Origin: Rhodobacterales bacterium LSUCC0031
GTDB taxonomy: Bacteria > Pseudomonadota > Alphaproteobacteria > Rhodobacterales > Rhodobacteraceae
Assembly (NCBI GenBank): GCA_015689735.1
Contig: WVSP01000001.1
Location: forward strand, 918,001 to 982,000
Reading direction: 5' to 3'
DNA: 64,000 bases
Made by a program: the position numbers and the translations under genes. This document shows, piece after piece, positions 26,204 to 35,811 of this stretch (the stretch's first letter is position 1; each line of letters begins with the position of its first letter). Under the pieces are notes generated by a model. That model worked only from the letters and a program-made list of their open reading frames with translations, searched no databases and was not told the origin of the DNA.

Positions 26204-26560
26204 TTACTCATCCGCCTTTGGTAGATGCCGCGAAAATTGCGCGTAGAGTGCATCGGCGATGCCCAACGACATGCTACCGGTCGCCGCGCGCGCATATTCC
26301 TGATCAAGCATGCCCCGGAACGTGTCGCCTGCCGAAGAGGTCAAAAGCCCGTCAGACAACTGGCTTTGCCGCGCTTGTTGAAGGAAGCTGTTGAGAAAAA
26401 TGGCCTCGAATTCCTCGGTCGCCTGGCGCAATTGTGCAGGCCCGGCATTGTCAGTGCGAATGTCGGGACGGCCCCAACCAGGGCCACCCATGCGCGGACC
26501 CCGACCCAACGACAAGTCGCTGATCGTGGCGTTGAGCAAGGCAGAGGGGGCGTCGGTCAT
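26204..26560 (-). CDS. flgJ: Rod-capping protein FlgJ, muramidase domain absent
   Basis: The 118-residue protein contains only the rod-cap domain: A-T-E-E-F-E-A-I-F-L-N-S-F-L-Q-Q-A-R (about 48-65), F-R-G-M-L-D-Q-E-Y-A-R (about 81-91) and S-L-G-I-A-D-A-L near the end. The C-terminal peptidoglycan hydrolase domain of enterobacterial FlgJ is missing and no fragment of it is left. The sltF-like gene in the same window should supply that activity. It starts eight bases after flgI and ends two bases before flgK. Confidence 0.9.
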   Translation of the reverse strand: MTDAPSALLNATISDLSLGRGPRMGGPGWGRPDIRTDNAGPAQLRQATEEFEAIFLNSFLQQARQSQLSDGLLTSSAGDTFRGMLDQEYARAATGSMSLGIADALYAQFSRHLPKADE

Positions 26561-26568
26561 GGCGTGCC

Positions 26569-27711
26569 TCAGATGATGATCAGCTCGGCACGCAGCGCAC
26601 CGGCTTCGCGCAGCGCCTCAAGGATAGCAACAAGATCGGAAGCGGAGGCACCCACGGCGTTGATCGAATCCACCAAGGATGACAGCGACACCCCACCATC
26701 GAAAACAAAGGCCCGTGCAGGTTCGGCATCGGCCGAAAGCGTGCTTTCAGGTGTCACGACAGGATCGCCCGGTGCCACGATGGTTTGGTTTTCATTGCTT
26801 ACAATCGAGGCACCTTGCGCGACATTGAGGCGTTCATTCACCCGCACCGTCAGCGATCCATGGGTCACTGCGGCCGGGGTCACGCGGACATTGCCGCCGA
26901 TGACGACTGTTCCCGTCCGCGAATTGATGATCACCTGCGCTGGAGGCTCGACCGGCTCGACCTCGATATTCTCAAGCAGGGAAACAAAAGCCACGCGCTG
27001 CGATGGATCTTGCGGCGCACGTACCCGCACCGAATTTGCATCAAGCGGCACCGCGATATCGGGTCCGAAAATGCTGTTGATCGCCTCGGCCATATTGGCG
27101 GAGGCGGTGAAATCGCCCCGGTTAAGGTTCAGGATCAGGTGATCAGTTTCCAGAAATGTGGTTTCAACCATACGCTCGGCAGTGGCACCGTTAGGGATTC
27201 GGCCAACGGTTGGCACATTCACGATCAAGGACGAGTTGTCTTGCCCCTCGACGCCGAGGCCTCCCACCACAAGATTGCCTTGGGCAATGCCATAGGTCTC
27301 GCCATCCGCGCCAAGAAGCGGCGTCATCAACAGCGTCCCCCCCCGCAAGGACGAGGCACCACCAATCGTCGAGACAGTAACATCAAGCCGTTGGCCGGGC
27401 TTGACGAAGGGTGGTAGGTCGGTGGTGACCATGACAGCCGCGACATTGCTTGCGTCCAGCCCACTGACATCGGTCACAAGGCCAAAGCGCGATACCATCG
27501 CCTGCATCGATTGCAGTGTGATCCCGGTGCCGCCATCCCCGGTTCCAGCAAGGCCCACCACGATCCCATAGCCCACCAGTTGGTTGGATCGCACACCGGC
27601 AATCGTGGCCACGTCCTTGATCCGTTCGGCATTGGCCGGGCTTGCCGCAAAGCCCAAGAGGCTGATCGCGGCCGATGCGATAAGAACGAAATTGGACCAT
27701 GTGCTGCGCAT
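26569..27711 (-). CDS. flgI: Flagellar P-ring protein FlgI
   Basis: FlgI is the periplasmic P-ring subunit in the peptidoglycan layer. The 380 residues start with a signal peptide (about 1-28, ending S-P-A-N-A) followed by [17 protein letters not shown] and [14 protein letters not shown], both family hallmarks, and end L-R-A-E-L-I-I-I. Length and order are canonical. It lies between flgH and flgJ with short gaps. Confidence 0.97.
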   Translation of the reverse strand: MRSTWSNFVLIASAAISLLGFAASPANAERIKDVATIAGVRSNQLVGYGIVVGLAGTGDGGTGITLQSMQAMVSRFGLVTDVSGLDASNVAAVMVTTDLPPFVKPGQRLDVTVSTIGGASSLRGGTLLMTPLLGADGETYGIAQGNLVVGGLGVEGQDNSSLIVNVPTVGRIPNGATAERMVETTFLETDHLILNLNRGDFTASANMAEAINSIFGPDIAVPLDANSVRVRAPQDPSQRVAFVSLLENIEVEPVEPPAQVIINSRTGTVVIGGNVRVTPAAVTHGSLTVRVNERLNVAQGASIVSNENQTIVAPGDPVVTPESTLSADAEPARAFVFDGGVSLSSLVDSINAVGASASDLVAILEALREAGALRAELIII

Positions 27712-27724
27712 TGCGACGGCTCCG

Positions 27725-28393
27725 TCAGTTCGGGGAAATCGACGTCATGAAGCTCGATAGCCAGCCCCGTCGTCCGGCATCGGCCAAATCGCCTGCACCG
27801 ATATAGGTGATCTCGGCATTCGCGATACGGTCAGACATCACGACATTATTGGCCATGATATCCTCGGGCCTGACGATCCCGCGCACCCGCACATATTCAT
27901 CGCCATTATTCAGCGTCAGCTTTTTCTGGCCAAGGATTTCGAGGTTTCCGCCCGGCATGATCCGTACCACATGGACAGACACCTGACCCGTAAGCGAGTT
28001 TGACTGCGCCGCTGTACCGCTTCCCGAGAAATTCTGCGTCGTGCCATGCGATAGATCCCCGCCTGAAGCGAAGGGCGAGATATTGGGTAGCGTGATGTCG
28101 AAAGACGAGGTCTTGGCCGTGCCGGCATTTTGCGACTTGGTCGCCTGGAAGCTTTCGGCAAAAGACACCGTCAAGATATCGCCCACGCGGCTGGCCCTGC
28201 GATCGGTCGCGAATAGGCCACCATTTTGCGGCGAATAAATCGCCCCTGTCGGCAGGCGGCCATAATCGGTCTCGGCGGCGAGGGGGAAGATGGGAGTGAA
28301 ATCAGCGCTTGCGGTGTGTTCGACTTGGGTCGAGCACCCGCCAAGGGCTGTCGCGATCACGAGGGCAAGAACAAGGGTGCGGCTGTGCATCAT
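27725..28393 (-). CDS. flgH: Flagellar L-ring lipoprotein FlgH
   Basis: FlgH is the outer-membrane L-ring subunit. The 222-residue precursor has a lipoprotein signal with lipobox L-G-G-C (cysteine near 20), then S-L-F-like [16 protein letters not shown] and the conserved V-G-D-I-L-T-V-S and [10 protein letters not shown] segments. It is 13 bases downstream of flgG and 13 bases upstream of flgI on the minus strand. Confidence 0.96.
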   Translation of the reverse strand: MMHSRTLVLALVIATALGGCSTQVEHTASADFTPIFPLAAETDYGRLPTGAIYSPQNGGLFATDRRASRVGDILTVSFAESFQATKSQNAGTAKTSSFDITLPNISPFASGGDLSHGTTQNFSGSGTAAQSNSLTGQVSVHVVRIMPGGNLEILGQKKLTLNNGDEYVRVRGIVRPEDIMANNVVMSDRIANAEITYIGAGDLADAGRRGWLSSFMTSISPN

Positions 28394-28406
28394 GTCACCG
28401 CCCCGA

Positions 28407-29195
28407 TCACAGGTTGTTCGAGATGTAGCGCATCATCTCGTCATTTGCGCTGATCGCCTTCGAGCTCACTTCGTAGGCGCGCTGTGTTTCGATCATATCG
28501 ACGAGTTGTTGAACGACATTGACGTTCGAGCTTTCAAGGTAGCCCTGTTGCAGCTTGCCAAAGCCCCCCTCGTAGGGAACGCCTTCGATGGGGGCGCCGC
28601 TTGCGGCGGTTTCAATCACGAACGTCTCGCCAATGGGTTGCAAGCCGCGCGGGTTTGTAAAGCTTGCCAGCGTGATCTGGCCAACCTCTTCAGGCTGGTT
28701 CTGACCGGCGACCATTACCGAGATGACACCGTTTTGGCCAATCGTGATCTCGGTCACATTGTCGGGGATCTGGATCTCGGGTTGCAGCACATAACCGCTT
28801 GGTGTGGTCAATGTACCCTCTGCGTTGCGCGAGAACGCGCCATTGCGCGTATAACCCATCCGCCCATCAGGCATGAGCACTTGGAAAAAACCCATCCCAT
28901 CAATTGCGATGTCGAGCGAATTCTCGGTGCTGACAAGGCTGCCTTGGGAATAAAGCTTTTGTGTCGATACAAGGCGCACACCCGTGCCGACAGTTGACGA
29001 GGAGGTCAGCGCCGTCCCATCGGCAGTTTGCGCCCCACCCGAGCGCATGACCTGGTACAAAAGGCTTTCGAAATTCGCCCGGTCGCGCTTGAAACCATTG
29101 GTGTTCACATTCGCTAGGTTATTAGCGATGATCTGCATCTTGGTTTGCTGGGCGTTAAGACCCGTCTTGGCGACGTGCATGGCGCTTGCGGACAT
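28407..29195 (-). CDS. flgG: Distal rod protein FlgG
   Basis: FlgG forms the distal rod. The 262-residue protein has the rod/hook N-terminus (L-N-A-Q-Q-T-K-M-Q-I-I-A-N-N-L-A-N-V-N-T), D-G-M-G-F-F-Q-V near 71-78, and C-terminus S-S-N-V-N-V-V-Q-Q-L-V-D-M-I-E-T-Q-R-A-Y-E split over about 225-246. The ATG at 29195 has GGAAG six bases upstream; a longer frame to 29237 would cross the sigma-54 site and is not favoured. Length is canonical (Salmonella 260). Confidence 0.97.
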   Translation of the reverse strand: MSASAMHVAKTGLNAQQTKMQIIANNLANVNTNGFKRDRANFESLLYQVMRSGGAQTADGTALTSSSTVGTGVRLVSTQKLYSQGSLVSTENSLDIAIDGMGFFQVLMPDGRMGYTRNGAFSRNAEGTLTTPSGYVLQPEIQIPDNVTEITIGQNGVISVMVAGQNQPEEVGQITLASFTNPRGLQPIGETFVIETAASGAPIEGVPYEGGFGKLQQGYLESSNVNVVQQLVDMIETQRAYEVSSKAISANDEMMRYISNNL

Positions 29196-29232
29196 CTGGA
29201 GCTTCCTTTTGTCAGGTTCGTCTCCATGATGT

Positions 29233-29248
29233 TGCAAAAGCTGTGCCA
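29233..29248 (-). promoter_or_regulatory. Sigma-54 promoter upstream of flgG
   Basis: Read on the minus strand: TGGCAC-AGCTT-TTGCA, a perfect consensus, with GG at 29247-29246 and GC at 29235-29234. It lies in the 61-base gap between flgF and flgG, 38 bases before the flgG ATG, so flgGHIJKL can be transcribed independently of flgBCDEF. Confidence 0.85.
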
Positions 29249-29256
29249 GCTTGCCG

Positions 29257-30018
29257 CTATTCTTGTGCGATCCGCATGATCTGTGCCGCTGCTTGATCGA
29301 TTTGGCGGGCTGACTCGATGAACTTCACGCTCATCTCGAAGCGGCGTTGCAGCTCAATCGTATAGACCAATTCTTCGACGGCATTGACGTTCGAGCCTTC
29401 GAGCATGCCTTGCTGGAGATGGGCCAATTGGTCTGGCGCGGGGATCGTGCCGTCGACTGCGCGGATGCGCGCATCCTCGCCCTTGCGCAACTCGACACCA
29501 GCGGCGGTGGTTGTACCGATGAACCCGACAGAGACGAATTGACCGACTTCCGCGGCGAGTGGATTGATCAAGATTTCGCCAAGCTGGGTGATCTGGATCT
29601 CGCGGTAAGGCGGGATCTGGATCGGCGCAAGGCCATCGCTGAGAACGGTTTCATTCGAACCATTGATCAAGATGCCATCAGCATTGAGCGACAGGTCACC
29701 GCGGCGGCTGAGGGCCGGGGGTGATCCATCGGGGGGTTGCACCAAGAACCAGCCATCATCCAAAATAGCGACATCTGTTTCGATCCCGGTCGGATCCATC
29801 ACGCCATGCTGGTTGGAAAACTCGCTTTCCCCGGTCGTCAGTGCGAATGCGCGTGTGGTGGGTGTATCGCCAGCTTGCAGATAGCCGGTGCCGGATTGCC
29901 CCCAAAGGTCTTTGCGAAACCCCGGCACAGTCATGTTCGTCAAGTTCTGCGCGTTGACTTTCTGCAACTCGGCCAGGTTGCGCATCGAGTTTAACGCGGT
30001 GTGAATCATGCGATCCAT
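29257..30018 (-). CDS. flgF: Proximal rod protein FlgF
   Basis: FlgF is a rod subunit. The 253-residue protein starts M-D-R-M-I-H-T-A-L-N-S-M and has L-Q-K-V-N-A-Q-N-L-T-N-M-T-V-P-G-F-R, the rod-family N-terminal helix, D-G-W-F-L-V near 90, and E-G-S-N-V-N-A-V-E-E-L-V-Y-T-I-E-L-Q near 208-225. It lies between flgE and flgG. Another rod/hook-family gene exists at 36497-37312, so this one is named FlgF by position and by its N-terminal pattern. Confidence 0.92.
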   Translation of the reverse strand: MDRMIHTALNSMRNLAELQKVNAQNLTNMTVPGFRKDLWGQSGTGYLQAGDTPTTRAFALTTGESEFSNQHGVMDPTGIETDVAILDDGWFLVQPPDGSPPALSRRGDLSLNADGILINGSNETVLSDGLAPIQIPPYREIQITQLGEILINPLAAEVGQFVSVGFIGTTTAAGVELRKGEDARIRAVDGTIPAPDQLAHLQQGMLEGSNVNAVEELVYTIELQRRFEMSVKFIESARQIDQAAAQIMRIAQE

Positions 30019-30050
30019 GGGATGTGTCGCTCCTGTGCCGGGATATGCGC

Positions 30051-33000
30051 TTACATACGGATATTGATGATGGTCTGGGTCAGGCTTGTCGTCGTTTCGA
30101 TCGCCTTGGCCGAGGCCTGATAGTTCCGCTGCGCGGTGATCAGGTTCACCAACTCTTCTGTGATATCGACATTCGAGCGTTCAAGTGAACCCGACTGGAT
30201 CGTGCCGAACCCTTCCGAACCTGCCTCGCCCACCTGCGGTCGGCCCGATACGGCGGTTTCGACATAGGTCGCGTTGCCGATCTGCTTCAAACCGTTTTGG
30301 TTGTTGAAGGTGGCGATGACGATCTTGCCCAAGGGGTTGTTCTGGCCGTTGGTGTAGTTGGCCCGGATTGTCCCCGAACTGTCGATCTCGATCCCGTCGA
30401 GGCGACCGGAGGTGAAACCGTCTTGCTCCACCGACAAGACCGAGAAGGGCTGTGCGAACTGGGTCGAGGCCGAGAAATCGATCGCAAGCGAGATCGAGAA
30501 GCCATCGGCCTGCTGTTCGAAGCGCACCTTGTTCTTGGGGCTGATGAGCTTACCGGTCTTGTCGAAGGTCAGTTCGCCCTCGTCGATGTAGAGCGGGAAA
30601 TACCCGGTCACGAGGTTCTCGGGCGGCGAGGTCACGACATTACCATCGGCATCGACAAAGAGCGCAAGCCCGTCTTCGTTGGTGGCCTGCACGAGGTTGA
30701 AGATCTTGGGTACCGAACCCACGCCCAGCGGCACATCATCAAGCCCCAGCCGCGCCGTGCCCTTGACCTTGATCGTCGAGGTGTCGCCGGTGGTGCCGGT
30801 CGTGAAGGTGAAGCTGTTGGACGCCGCCGAATAACGCACTGTCACGCCGCCGACGCTGACGCCGGTATCGGGATCGGCGATCTGGTTCACCCGTTCTTCC
30901 AGGGCGGCGGCAAGGGTTGTGCCGACATAGTTGCCCGGCGGGATCTCGATCACACCCGCGATCCCGTTAACCGAGACGTTGAAGATGTTCTCGTTGTTGT
31001 TGGCGGTAAGCCGGAACACTTCCGTCAGGTCGCTTTGCGCGGCACGTCCGACGGCGATCGCGGGTTCCGAGGCAAGGCCGCGCCCTGCTTCGAATACATA
31101 ATCGGTGCGCGTTGCGCCAAACCCGAACAAGGCATTTTCGCCGCTGCCGATGATGCGTGCGTTCAGGTTGATCGCCTCGCTCGGGTCAGTGTTGCCACCC
31201 GAAAGGATGGTGCGGCGGCCGATTTGGATATTCGACGCCTTTTGGTTTTGCTCAACTCCGATGGCACCGTTGGTATTGATCCGCTCGCCGGTCGTGCCGC
31301 TCAGGACACTAAAGGATTTAGTATCGCTGTTATACTTTACCTCGATACCAAAGCGTTTGTCGTTGAGTTGGATTTCTTCGCCATCCGCAACAAAGCTTTC
31401 GGCCGAGAACACTTCGCCACCGCGGATCAGCACTTGCCGTGTGTTGCCCGCGTCGGGGATGCCAAGGCCATTTGTATCACTGGCCCCCGCAGCGCCTGAT
31501 ACGGTGAAGGAGTTAAAGTTACTCCCGGTCCCGGTGCCGAGTACGGTCCGATCTACCGTGAACTGCAAGCGCTGGTTGACATCATCATAGATGATCTTGA
31601 TCGCCGGGTTCTTTTCGTCGACCCAGCCGGCCCGGTTCGCTTCTGCAAGCTTGGTTGTCTGGGCCACCATAGTGCCGCCCGTCGCGGCGCTGGCCGTCGA
31701 AATGGCGGTGTTGCTCAAACTGACGGGGGTGCCGTTGGGATTGACCTGAAGCGTCGAGACGTCACCGTTGCCAATGCCGCCTGTGATCGAAAAGTTGCGA
31801 CCATCGGCGCGTGAGATCACGCCGGCTTCCGACATGGTGAAGCCCTTTTTGTCGGCAACGGCGTCGAAAGCAGTTTTCACGGCGGCCAAAGCAGCTTCGG
31901 CGGTCAGCGGCGCGGCCATGTCAGCCGAAGTGAAAGTGAGCGTGGCTTGGCCGACCGCGAGGGTGACCGTGTAGGCATCGCCTGCGGTCACAACACCTGC
32001 AACACTGAGCGACACCGAAGTTGGATCAGGGACCATGGTATTCAGCCCCAGCGCCGTGATCGCCGAGCTCACCCCACTGTTCTTCACACTGTCGATTACG
32101 AATGCATTGTTAAATGATGTGTCTGTCGTCTCGCGTGTTGCGGCGGAACCGATCTCGCGGAAGATGATCTTCTTGCTGTTGAAGGTGGTCAATACACCCT
32201 CTGTGCCGCTTTCGGCACCTTCAAAGAAGGCCTCCACGTCAGAGGATGGGTTAAAAAGCAAGGTAATCGCGCTGTTGTCGGTGAAGGAGGTATCCGAAAG
32301 GGCAAGGCCGGACGTATCGACCTTCAACAGTACATAATTGACATTGCCTTCGGTGACCGTTGTGCCATCAGCATCAAGCACCCGCAACGAGCGGCCGTTG
32401 AGATTGCTATCAAGCGTGCTGCCTTGAAGCTGGATCGACGCCGAGTTTGCGACATAGTCACTTGCCTTGACATAGATCGACAGCGTGTTCTGTGTTGCGT
32501 CATACGACAGCTTGTTGCTGTCCGTAGGCGCAGCGAGCGCGGCCCTCTTGTCGAAAACCGTTAGGCTCGGGCGGTCGTTGAAGTAGGAATAGGCCAGATA
32601 CCGCGACGTAGCAGCGTCACCGATTTCCTGGCTGCCAGTATAATGATCAACTTCGATCACCGCGGATTGCTGGTGGATATCGTTGATCGCCTGACCTGAC
32701 GCGCGGGTGAAGATACGCCCATCGACCCCCAAGGTCGTGGCCCCGGTGCCGAGGTTGGTGCCTGTGCTATCGTAGATATAGTCGTTGAGTGTGGCGTTGA
32801 TGCGTTCTTGTGTGTGCACAAGGAACTCATCCTTGGTGAAATCAGGCGATGCACCGTTGATATCGATGCCCGACAGCTGAGAGACGGATGTCTCTTGCAA
32901 CAGGTCGATCGATATGCGGTTTGCGCCAAGGCCAACCGGTGTGCCGTCGGCACCAACCTTGAAGAGGTCGATGGTCAATTCGTCATCGACATTTTGCACG

Positions 33001-34175
33001 ATCTGGAATTTTTTGTCGTCGCCATAGGCTGCGTTGATCGCGCGTTCGACCTCTTCGGCAAGTTGGGTGGCATTGTACTTGCCGGGGCGCAGATCGATCG
33101 ATACGGGCGCGTCGCCATCATCGACGTTCACGAGCAAGAAATCACGGCCCCAGAAGATGTCGCTATCGGTTTTTCCCGAGTCTCGCGTGGCTTGGTAGAG
33201 TAGGGGGTCTGTCACAATCTCGACCAGCTTGTCGCCTTCTTCACCAAAGTCGAAGCTGCTTTGCTCTCCCCGGATCGAAGCCGGCTGCGAGGGAATCTGC
33301 GTTTTCAGATCGTCGAGCTTGTAGAGCGGCGAGCCCTTGCCTTCGAGGAAGTAGTTGTCGTCAGGGACGGTCGTGGTCTGGTTGCCGAAGCGGTCCACAA
33401 AAATTTGCTTGCCGGTCTGATCGACCGCGCTCACGAGGTCAGGGTTGATCACGGTGCCATTGATGACCAGCCGGGTGTCGTACTTGTTGGTCGGATCCTC
33501 GGCCGAGGCGTTTTGTGTCTTGATGAAGTAGATCGTCGCGATTGTGGGGTTGCCCAGATCGTCGAAGATCGTGATCGAAGTCGAGTTCGTGTAGGTTGCC
33601 GGATCGTCGGGGTTGAAGGTGTAGCCATCGGCGAATTCCGGCAGGTTCGGGATTACGGCTGCATCCGCCGGAACGTTCACGCCAAGCTGGATGTTCGAGG
33701 TCGCGTTGGGTTCGCCCGAGGTCACTGGCAGTTGCAGCGGTACCGCGCTGTCGAGATCTTTCGCCGTGACCGAGCCGTCGGCATTTACCGGGTAGGTCAT
33801 CAGGTATTGGCCAGCGCTGTCCACCACGTAGCGGTCGTTATCCACATTGAAGGAACCGTTGCGGGTGAACACCGTCTGCGACGAGGTCAGCGAAGGTTTC
33901 AACGAGAAGAAACCCTGGCCCGAGATCGCGAGGTCAAGCGCGTTCAAGGACGAGGCGATGTTGCCTTGTGTGAACTGCTGCTTGATCCCCTTAAGGATGG
34001 CGCCCGAGCCGATCGATGAGGAGGCGTTTTGCAAGGGTGAAGTGGCAAAGATGTCGCCGAATTCGGCGCGCGAGCGTTTGAAACCCGTGGTGCCGACGTT
34101 GGCGATGTTGTTCGAAGTGGCCGAAATATCGGCCTGTGCGCCGTTCAACCCGGTGAGTGCGGTATAGAATGACAT
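30051..34175 (-). CDS. flgE: Flagellar hook protein FlgE, very large
   Basis: FlgE polymerises into the hook. The N-terminus (M-S-F-Y-T-A-L-T-G-L-N-G-A, S-N-N-I-A-N-V-G-T-T-G-F-K-R-S near 20-34, D-L-A-I-S-G-Q-G-F-F near 82-91) and C-terminus (S-N-V-D-I-T-E-E-L-V-N-L-I, ending I-N-I-R-M) are canonical. The middle carries about 900 extra residues, giving 1374 against about 400 in Salmonella. The insert is Ala/Thr/Asp/Val-rich, beta-type, without stop codons or obvious exact repeats. A hook subunit this size implies a large surface domain. Frame and codon use look normal, so it is a real long gene and not an assembly fusion. Confidence 0.95.
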   Translation of the reverse strand: MSFYTALTGLNGAQADISATSNNIANVGTTGFKRSRAEFGDIFATSPLQNASSSIGSGAILKGIKQQFTQGNIASSLNALDLAISGQGFFSLKPSLTSSQTVFTRNGSFNVDNDRYVVDSAGQYLMTYPVNADGSVTAKDLDSAVPLQLPVTSGEPNATSNIQLGVNVPADAAVIPNLPEFADGYTFNPDDPATYTNSTSITIFDDLGNPTIATIYFIKTQNASAEDPTNKYDTRLVINGTVINPDLVSAVDQTGKQIFVDRFGNQTTTVPDDNYFLEGKGSPLYKLDDLKTQIPSQPASIRGEQSSFDFGEEGDKLVEIVTDPLLYQATRDSGKTDSDIFWGRDFLLVNVDDGDAPVSIDLRPGKYNATQLAEEVERAINAAYGDDKKFQIVQNVDDELTIDLFKVGADGTPVGLGANRISIDLLQETSVSQLSGIDINGASPDFTKDEFLVHTQERINATLNDYIYDSTGTNLGTGATTLGVDGRIFTRASGQAINDIHQQSAVIEVDHYTGSQEIGDAATSRYLAYSYFNDRPSLTVFDKRAALAAPTDSNKLSYDATQNTLSIYVKASDYVANSASIQLQGSTLDSNLNGRSLRVLDADGTTVTEGNVNYVLLKVDTSGLALSDTSFTDNSAITLLFNPSSDVEAFFEGAESGTEGVLTTFNSKKIIFREIGSAATRETTDTSFNNAFVIDSVKNSGVSSAITALGLNTMVPDPTSVSLSVAGVVTAGDAYTVTLAVGQATLTFTSADMAAPLTAEAALAAVKTAFDAVADKKGFTMSEAGVISRADGRNFSITGGIGNGDVSTLQVNPNGTPVSLSNTAISTASAATGGTMVAQTTKLAEANRAGWVDEKNPAIKIIYDDVNQRLQFTVDRTVLGTGTGSNFNSFTVSGAAGASDTNGLGIPDAGNTRQVLIRGGEVFSAESFVADGEEIQLNDKRFGIEVKYNSDTKSFSVLSGTTGERINTNGAIGVEQNQKASNIQIGRRTILSGGNTDPSEAINLNARIIGSGENALFGFGATRTDYVFEAGRGLASEPAIAVGRAAQSDLTEVFRLTANNNENIFNVSVNGIAGVIEIPPGNYVGTTLAAALEERVNQIADPDTGVSVGGVTVRYSAASNSFTFTTGTTGDTSTIKVKGTARLGLDDVPLGVGSVPKIFNLVQATNEDGLALFVDADGNVVTSPPENLVTGYFPLYIDEGELTFDKTGKLISPKNKVRFEQQADGFSISLAIDFSASTQFAQPFSVLSVEQDGFTSGRLDGIEIDSSGTIRANYTNGQNNPLGKIVIATFNNQNGLKQIGNATYVETAVSGRPQVGEAGSEGFGTIQSGSLERSNVDITEELVNLITAQRNYQASAKAIETTTSLTQTIINIRM

Positions 34176-34223
34176 GGCGTTTTCCTTTCAAACGGGTCGG
34201 TGCCGTGGCACCCGAGCAAATGA

Positions 34224-34916
34224 TCAGCGGAAGCGGGTTTTATCAGTCACGGCCAACTCGCCGTAATCTTGCACATCAAGCATCACGCTATCGTTGTTCT
34301 CGCTGCCGGCGGCTGCGGCCAACACCTTGGCATAGACCGAGGGGCCAAGCGTTTGTTCGCCATCACCCATGTTGACCGTGGCTTCGATCTTGACCTGACG
34401 GCGGCCTTCGATCACGGCCGGGGGCAGATCGCGCCAGCTAAAGCCCGTCAGCCCTGTGCCTTGCGCGCCAAGGTTCTCGACATGGTAAAGTTCGCCGGTC
34501 TCGGCGTCCGTAAAGCTGATGCGCGTCGATGACGAAGCTTGCGGAAGGTCGATCACACCGTGGATCTGCCCATCGGCATCGGGCCGTGCAAGATTGCCAG
34601 GCACCAGCACCGAATGGCCGAGCAGGTTCGAGGCGGTTGCAATACGCATCTGCCGCATCTGATCGGCAAGCCCACTCAGGCCACGGTTCATTTGTTCAAT
34701 CCCCGACACCGTGGAGAATTGGGCCATCTGGGCAATGAAATCGCCGTTTTCCATGGGCGAGAAAGGGTCCTGATTTTGCAGCTGCGCAGTCATCAGCTTG
34801 AGGAAATCCTGCTGGCCCAGCTCGGATTTGGTCGCGCGCTCGGCCGTGCCGGCTTGCGTTGCGATGCCAAGCTTGTCGAAAAGGGCCTGTGCGTTGGTGT
34901 CGATGCGGTTGGTCAT
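34224..34916 (-). CDS. flgD: Hook cap protein FlgD
   Basis: FlgD caps the growing hook and is needed to polymerise FlgE. The 230-residue product has the N-terminal motif L-G-Q-Q-D-F-L-K-L-M-T-A-Q-L-Q-N-Q-D-P (about 26-44), then M-A-Q-F-S-T-V-S-G-I-E-Q-M, and a C-terminal Ig/tudor-like region with G-L-T-G-F-S-W. ATG at 34916; a GTG two codons earlier with closer GGGG spacing is possible. It sits between flgC and flgE. Confidence 0.95.
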   Translation of the reverse strand: MTNRIDTNAQALFDKLGIATQAGTAERATKSELGQQDFLKLMTAQLQNQDPFSPMENGDFIAQMAQFSTVSGIEQMNRGLSGLADQMRQMRIATASNLLGHSVLVPGNLARPDADGQIHGVIDLPQASSSTRISFTDAETGELYHVENLGAQGTGLTGFSWRDLPPAVIEGRRQVKIEATVNMGDGEQTLGPSVYAKVLAAAAGSENNDSVMLDVQDYGELAVTDKTRFR

Positions 34917-34941
34917 GATCACGATGTCCCCTCGTCGTCCC

Positions 34942-35364
34942 TTAGCGGCCCATATTCGCCGTGCGCGCCATCAAGGAGCGCAGGGTCGAGACCACTTCGA
35001 GGTTGTTTTCATACTGCCGAGACGCTTCAAGCATTTCGACCAGCTCTTCCTCCGTGTTCACCGCCGCTGCAAAAATGAAGCCATCTTCATTCGCCTTGGG
35101 GTGATCGGGCTGATAGATTTTCTGCGGTGCCGTTTCGACCTCGTAGAGGCCCTCGACATCGACGGTCGATAGGCCCGAGTTTCTGAAGTTCGCGGCATAT
35201 CGCGCTGCAAAAATCGGCTTGATTGCGCGATAAGCGTCTTCCTCGCGCGTGGCGACGGATTGCGCATTGGCGATGTTCGATGCAACTGTGTTCAGGCGCG
35301 TTAACTGCGCCCCCATGGCGCGCGCGGCGATGTCAAAGACGTTACGGATTTCGGCCACGGTCAT
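34942..35364 (-). CDS. flgC: Proximal rod protein FlgC
   Basis: FlgC is a 140-residue rod subunit. It has A-R-A-M-G-A-Q-L-T-R-L-N-T-V-A-S-N-I-A-N-A (about 14-34) and the conserved Y-x-P-D-H-P-K-A-N-E-D-G near 84-94, ending E-M-L-E-A-S-R-Q-Y-E-N-N. The start overlaps the flgB stop by four bases on the minus strand. Confidence 0.96.
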   Translation of the reverse strand: MTVAEIRNVFDIAARAMGAQLTRLNTVASNIANAQSVATREEDAYRAIKPIFAARYAANFRNSGLSTVDVEGLYEVETAPQKIYQPDHPKANEDGFIFAAAVNTEEELVEMLEASRQYENNLEVVSTLRSLMARTANMGR

Positions 35365-35750
35365 TCTCCCTTGATCGCGGAGGTAAGTCCGGAAATGCTG
35401 CGGTTGATAAAGCTGAGCGACGTCTGGTAGCGCAGAACGTTTTCCGAGAACTGCATCTGCTCGACCGGCAACTCGACGGTATTGCCATCCATGGATGGGT
35501 TGAGCGGCACCCGGTATTGAAGGCGCGACAAACCCGTTGGCTGCATCGCGGGCAAGTGGCGGGGGTCGGTCGTTTTCAGATTGCCTTTGACACCTTCAAG
35601 CCGCTCGAATTCAGCCTTAAAGTCGATATCGCGTGCCTTGAAATTCGGGGTTGCCGCATTCGCTATGTTCGAGGCGAGAATATCATTGCGCGATGCGCGC
35701 AGCGTCAAAGACGTTGCACTGGCGCCAAGATGTGCTCTGATCCCTTGCAT
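35361..35750 (-). CDS. flgB: Proximal rod protein FlgB
   Basis: FlgB is the first rod subunit in the flg operon. The 129-residue protein has L-R-A-S-R-N-D-I-L-A-S-N-I-A-N-A-A-T-P-N-F-K-A-R-D split across about 18-42, the family signature, and ends F-I-N-R-S-I-S-G-L. The ATG at 35750 is chosen by homology to the FlgB N-terminus (M-Q-G-I-R-A-H-L-G); a longer frame would run through the promoter. A sigma-54 site lies 58 bases upstream. Confidence 0.95.
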   Translation of the reverse strand: MQGIRAHLGASATSLTLRASRNDILASNIANAATPNFKARDIDFKAEFERLEGVKGNLKTTDPRHLPAMQPTGLSRLQYRVPLNPSMDGNTVELPVEQMQFSENVLRYQTSLSFINRSISGLTSAIKGE

Positions 35751-35795
35751 GGCCGTAAGTCCTTGTGAAATGCGATCCGTTTGGACCGCTCGTCT

Positions 35796-35811
35796 TGGAC
35801 CGGATTTTGCA
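35796..35811 (+). promoter_or_regulatory. Sigma-54 promoter of the gene at 35847, sharing its -12 box with flgB
   Basis: TGGACC-GGATT-TTGCA with GG at 35797-35798 and GC at 35809-35810, ten bases between. It lies 35 bases before the ATG at 35847. The -12 GC is the same dinucleotide used by the flgB promoter on the other strand. Confidence 0.7.

Noticed and set aside
33834-33841. GTCGTTAT in flgE, and another near 56310
   Set aside because: No TAAA-like -35 at 14-16 bases, so not counted as sigma-28 sites.
30051-34175. FlgE length as an artefact of gene fusion
   Set aside because: The frame is continuous, codon use is uniform and both FlgE ends occur once each.
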